In this document: one piece after another, positions 38,696-41,237 of the stretch
Position numbering within the stretch: the stretch's first letter is position 1
Layout of the letters: each line of letters opens with the position of its first letter
Origin: Pseudomonadota bacterium
Lineage (GTDB): Bacteria > Pseudomonadota > Gammaproteobacteria > Burkholderiales > Gallionellaceae
DNA: 41,237 bases
NCBI GenBank assembly: GCA_021851345.1
Contig: JAJZEQ010000231.1
Location: 1-41,237, forward strand
Direction of reading: 5' to 3'
Notes under the pieces: model-generated
Told to the model about the DNA's origin: nothing
Database searches by the model: none
What the model saw: the letters and a program-made list of their open reading frames with translations, nothing else
Translations under genes and position numbers: made by a program

Positions 38696-39402
38696 TATAA
38701 CTGGATTTCGCGATCGATTTCGTCGATGGTAATGTGGCGCACGTCCCGTCCCTTGACCATGTAGATCACATATTCGGACATGTTCTTGGCGTGGTCGCCG
38801 ATGCGCTCGATGGCCTTTGCCACGAACAGGATCTCCAGCGAAGTGGAGATGGTGCGCGGATCTTCCATCATGAAGGTGATCAGGTAACGCATGATGGCGC
38901 GAAATTCCTCGTCCACCTGGTCGTCCTGCCGCACCACCTGCGCGGCCATTACCACATCGAGGCGCGCAAAGGCATCCAGTGATTTGCGCAGCATATCCAG
39001 GGCCAGATCAGCGGCATGCTTGATCTCCTGGTAGCGGGGAATGGCCAGCCCCTGTTTTTGCGACAGCAGCTTGGCCATGCGCGCGATTTTTTCGGCCTCG
39101 TCGCCGATGCGCTCCAGATCGGTGATGGTCTTGATCACCGCCATCACCAGACGCAGATCGCCTGCGGCCGGCTGGCGCCGCGCGATCACCTGGCTGCATG
39201 CCTCGTCTATCTTCACTTCCATCGCATTGACGCGATGGTCGTCGTTGATCACCCGGGTCATCAGCGCGACATCGCCGCTGACCAGTGACTCGACGGCATT
39301 CTTGATCTGGCTTTCCACCAGTCCGCCCATCTGCAGCACGTGGGCACGAATGGCTTCGAGATCGGCATCGAACTGGCGGGAGATATGGTCGTTGCTGGTC
39401 AT
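38695..39402 (-). CDS. phoU: Phosphate signalling complex protein PhoU
   Basis: HISRQFDADLEAIRAHVLQMGGLVESQIKNAVESLVSGDVALMTRVINDDHRVNAMEVKIDEACSQVIARRQPAAGDLRLVMAVIKTITDLERIGDEAEKIA. Confidence 0.97.
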   Translation of the reverse strand: MTSNDHISRQFDADLEAIRAHVLQMGGLVESQIKNAVESLVSGDVALMTRVINDDHRVNAMEVKIDEACSQVIARRQPAAGDLRLVMAVIKTITDLERIGDEAEKIARMAKLLSQKQGLAIPRYQEIKHAADLALDMLRKSLDAFARLDVVMAAQVVRQDDQVDEEFRAIMRYLITFMMEDPRTISTSLEILFVAKAIERIGDHAKNMSEYVIYMVKGRDVRHITIDEIDREIQL

Positions 39403-39474
39403 GATGTATTCCTCAAAAAATAAAGCAACTGCACAGGATAAGTAAAGACTGTGAAAGGCAGATGACAGTCACGC

Positions 39475-39542
39475 CACCCTCTCCTCAATCCTCTCCCGCA
39501 AGCGGGAGAGGAAGCAATCGTCCCTTCCCATTTGGGAAGGGA
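39475..39542. repeat. Two adjacent hairpins, the first a copy of the CCCTCTCC palindromic family; possible rpiA terminator
   Basis: CCTCTCCCGC-AA-GCGGGAGAGG (39490-39511) and TCCCTTCCCA-TT-TGGGAAGGGA (39521-39542). Confidence 0.8.
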
Positions 39543-39554
39543 AACCAAAAACAT

Positions 39555-40214
39555 TTAAACCGTCATCGTTTTCACGCCTTCGGCCGTGCCCAGCAGCAGC
39601 ACATCGGCGCCTCGGCGCGCGAACAGGCCGTTGGTGACCACACCCGCGATATGGTCCAGCTCGGATTCGAGTTCTACCGGGTTCATGATGCTCAAGCCAT
39701 GCACGTCGAGGATGATATTGCCGTTGTCGGTGGTAAAGCCTTCGCGCAGCTTCGGCTGTCCGCCCAGCGCCACCAGTTGTCGCGCCACCGAGCTGCGCGC
39801 CATCGGGATCACTTCAACCGGCAACGGGAAATTGCCCAGCACATCCACCAGTTTGCTGGCATCGCACACGCAGATGAATTTTTTGCTGGCCGCCGCGACG
39901 ATTTTTTCGCGAGTCAGCGCGCCGCCGCCGCCCTTGATCATGTGCAGATGCCGGGTGATCTCGTCGGCTCCGTCCACATACACCGGCAGGCTGCCGGCAT
40001 CGTTGAGCGACAACACTTCGATGCCATGTCCCTGCAGGCGCTTTGCCGAAGCCTCGGAGCTGGCGACCGCACCGCGTATCTTGTGCTTGATCCCGGCCAG
40101 TTCATCAATGAAAAAATTGGCGGTGGAGCCGGTGCCCACGCCGACGATGCAATCGACCGGCACATACTGGATAGCCGCTTTGGCGACTGCCTGCTTCAGT
40201 TCATCTTGACTCAT
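39555..40214 (-). CDS. rpiA: Ribose-5-phosphate isomerase A
   Basis: [43 protein letters not shown]...[53 protein letters not shown]. Confidence 0.97.
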   Translation of the reverse strand: MSQDELKQAVAKAAIQYVPVDCIVGVGTGSTANFFIDELAGIKHKIRGAVASSEASAKRLQGHGIEVLSLNDAGSLPVYVDGADEITRHLHMIKGGGGALTREKIVAAASKKFICVCDASKLVDVLGNFPLPVEVIPMARSSVARQLVALGGQPKLREGFTTDNGNIILDVHGLSIMNPVELESELDHIAGVVTNGLFARRGADVLLLGTAEGVKTMTV

Positions 40215-40237
40215 CATTACTATAGACCCGCATTTAA

Positions 40238-41237
<1,000 letters not shown>

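Noticed and set aside
37571-38764. 397-aa ORF on + strand
   Set aside because: Antisense to the clearly recognisable ppx gene; translation has no family signal.

Overview
The window reads as a surface-glycan biosynthesis island, probably from a betaproteobacterium (taxonomy is inferred only from protein character). It contains the 3' end of gmd, then fcl, rmlA, a KilA-N gene and rmlC. A repeat-rich stretch follows, with toxin-antitoxin genes and remnants and an EPS-type MarR regulator. Next comes a complete pseudaminic acid (Pse) pathway: pseB, pseC, pseF, a pseG-GNAT fusion and pseI. A long run of glycosyltransferases, three FkbM methyltransferases, a putative Fe(II)/2OG oxygenase, a PglK-like ABC flippase, epimerases and a DegT aminotransferase leads to rmlB and rmlD. 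The right flank is housekeeping: ppx and phoU (-), rpiA (-), and a 5' partial pgm (+). The most unusual signals are: (1) an AAA/DUF4143 ATPase gene bracketed by two long, related palindromes (ATCCTTGNA...TNCAAGGATG), one of which contains the putative start codon; (2) repeat-derived in-frame insertions inside sugar-metabolism enzymes (fcl, an NAD-dependent epimerase, rmlB, pgm); (3) heptameric repeat arrays (CTTGTAC/CTTGCCC), one of which runs through the start codon of fcl; and (4) a KilA-N gene overlapping both rmlA and rmlC. Assignments come from reading the sequence and translations; no database searches were run.
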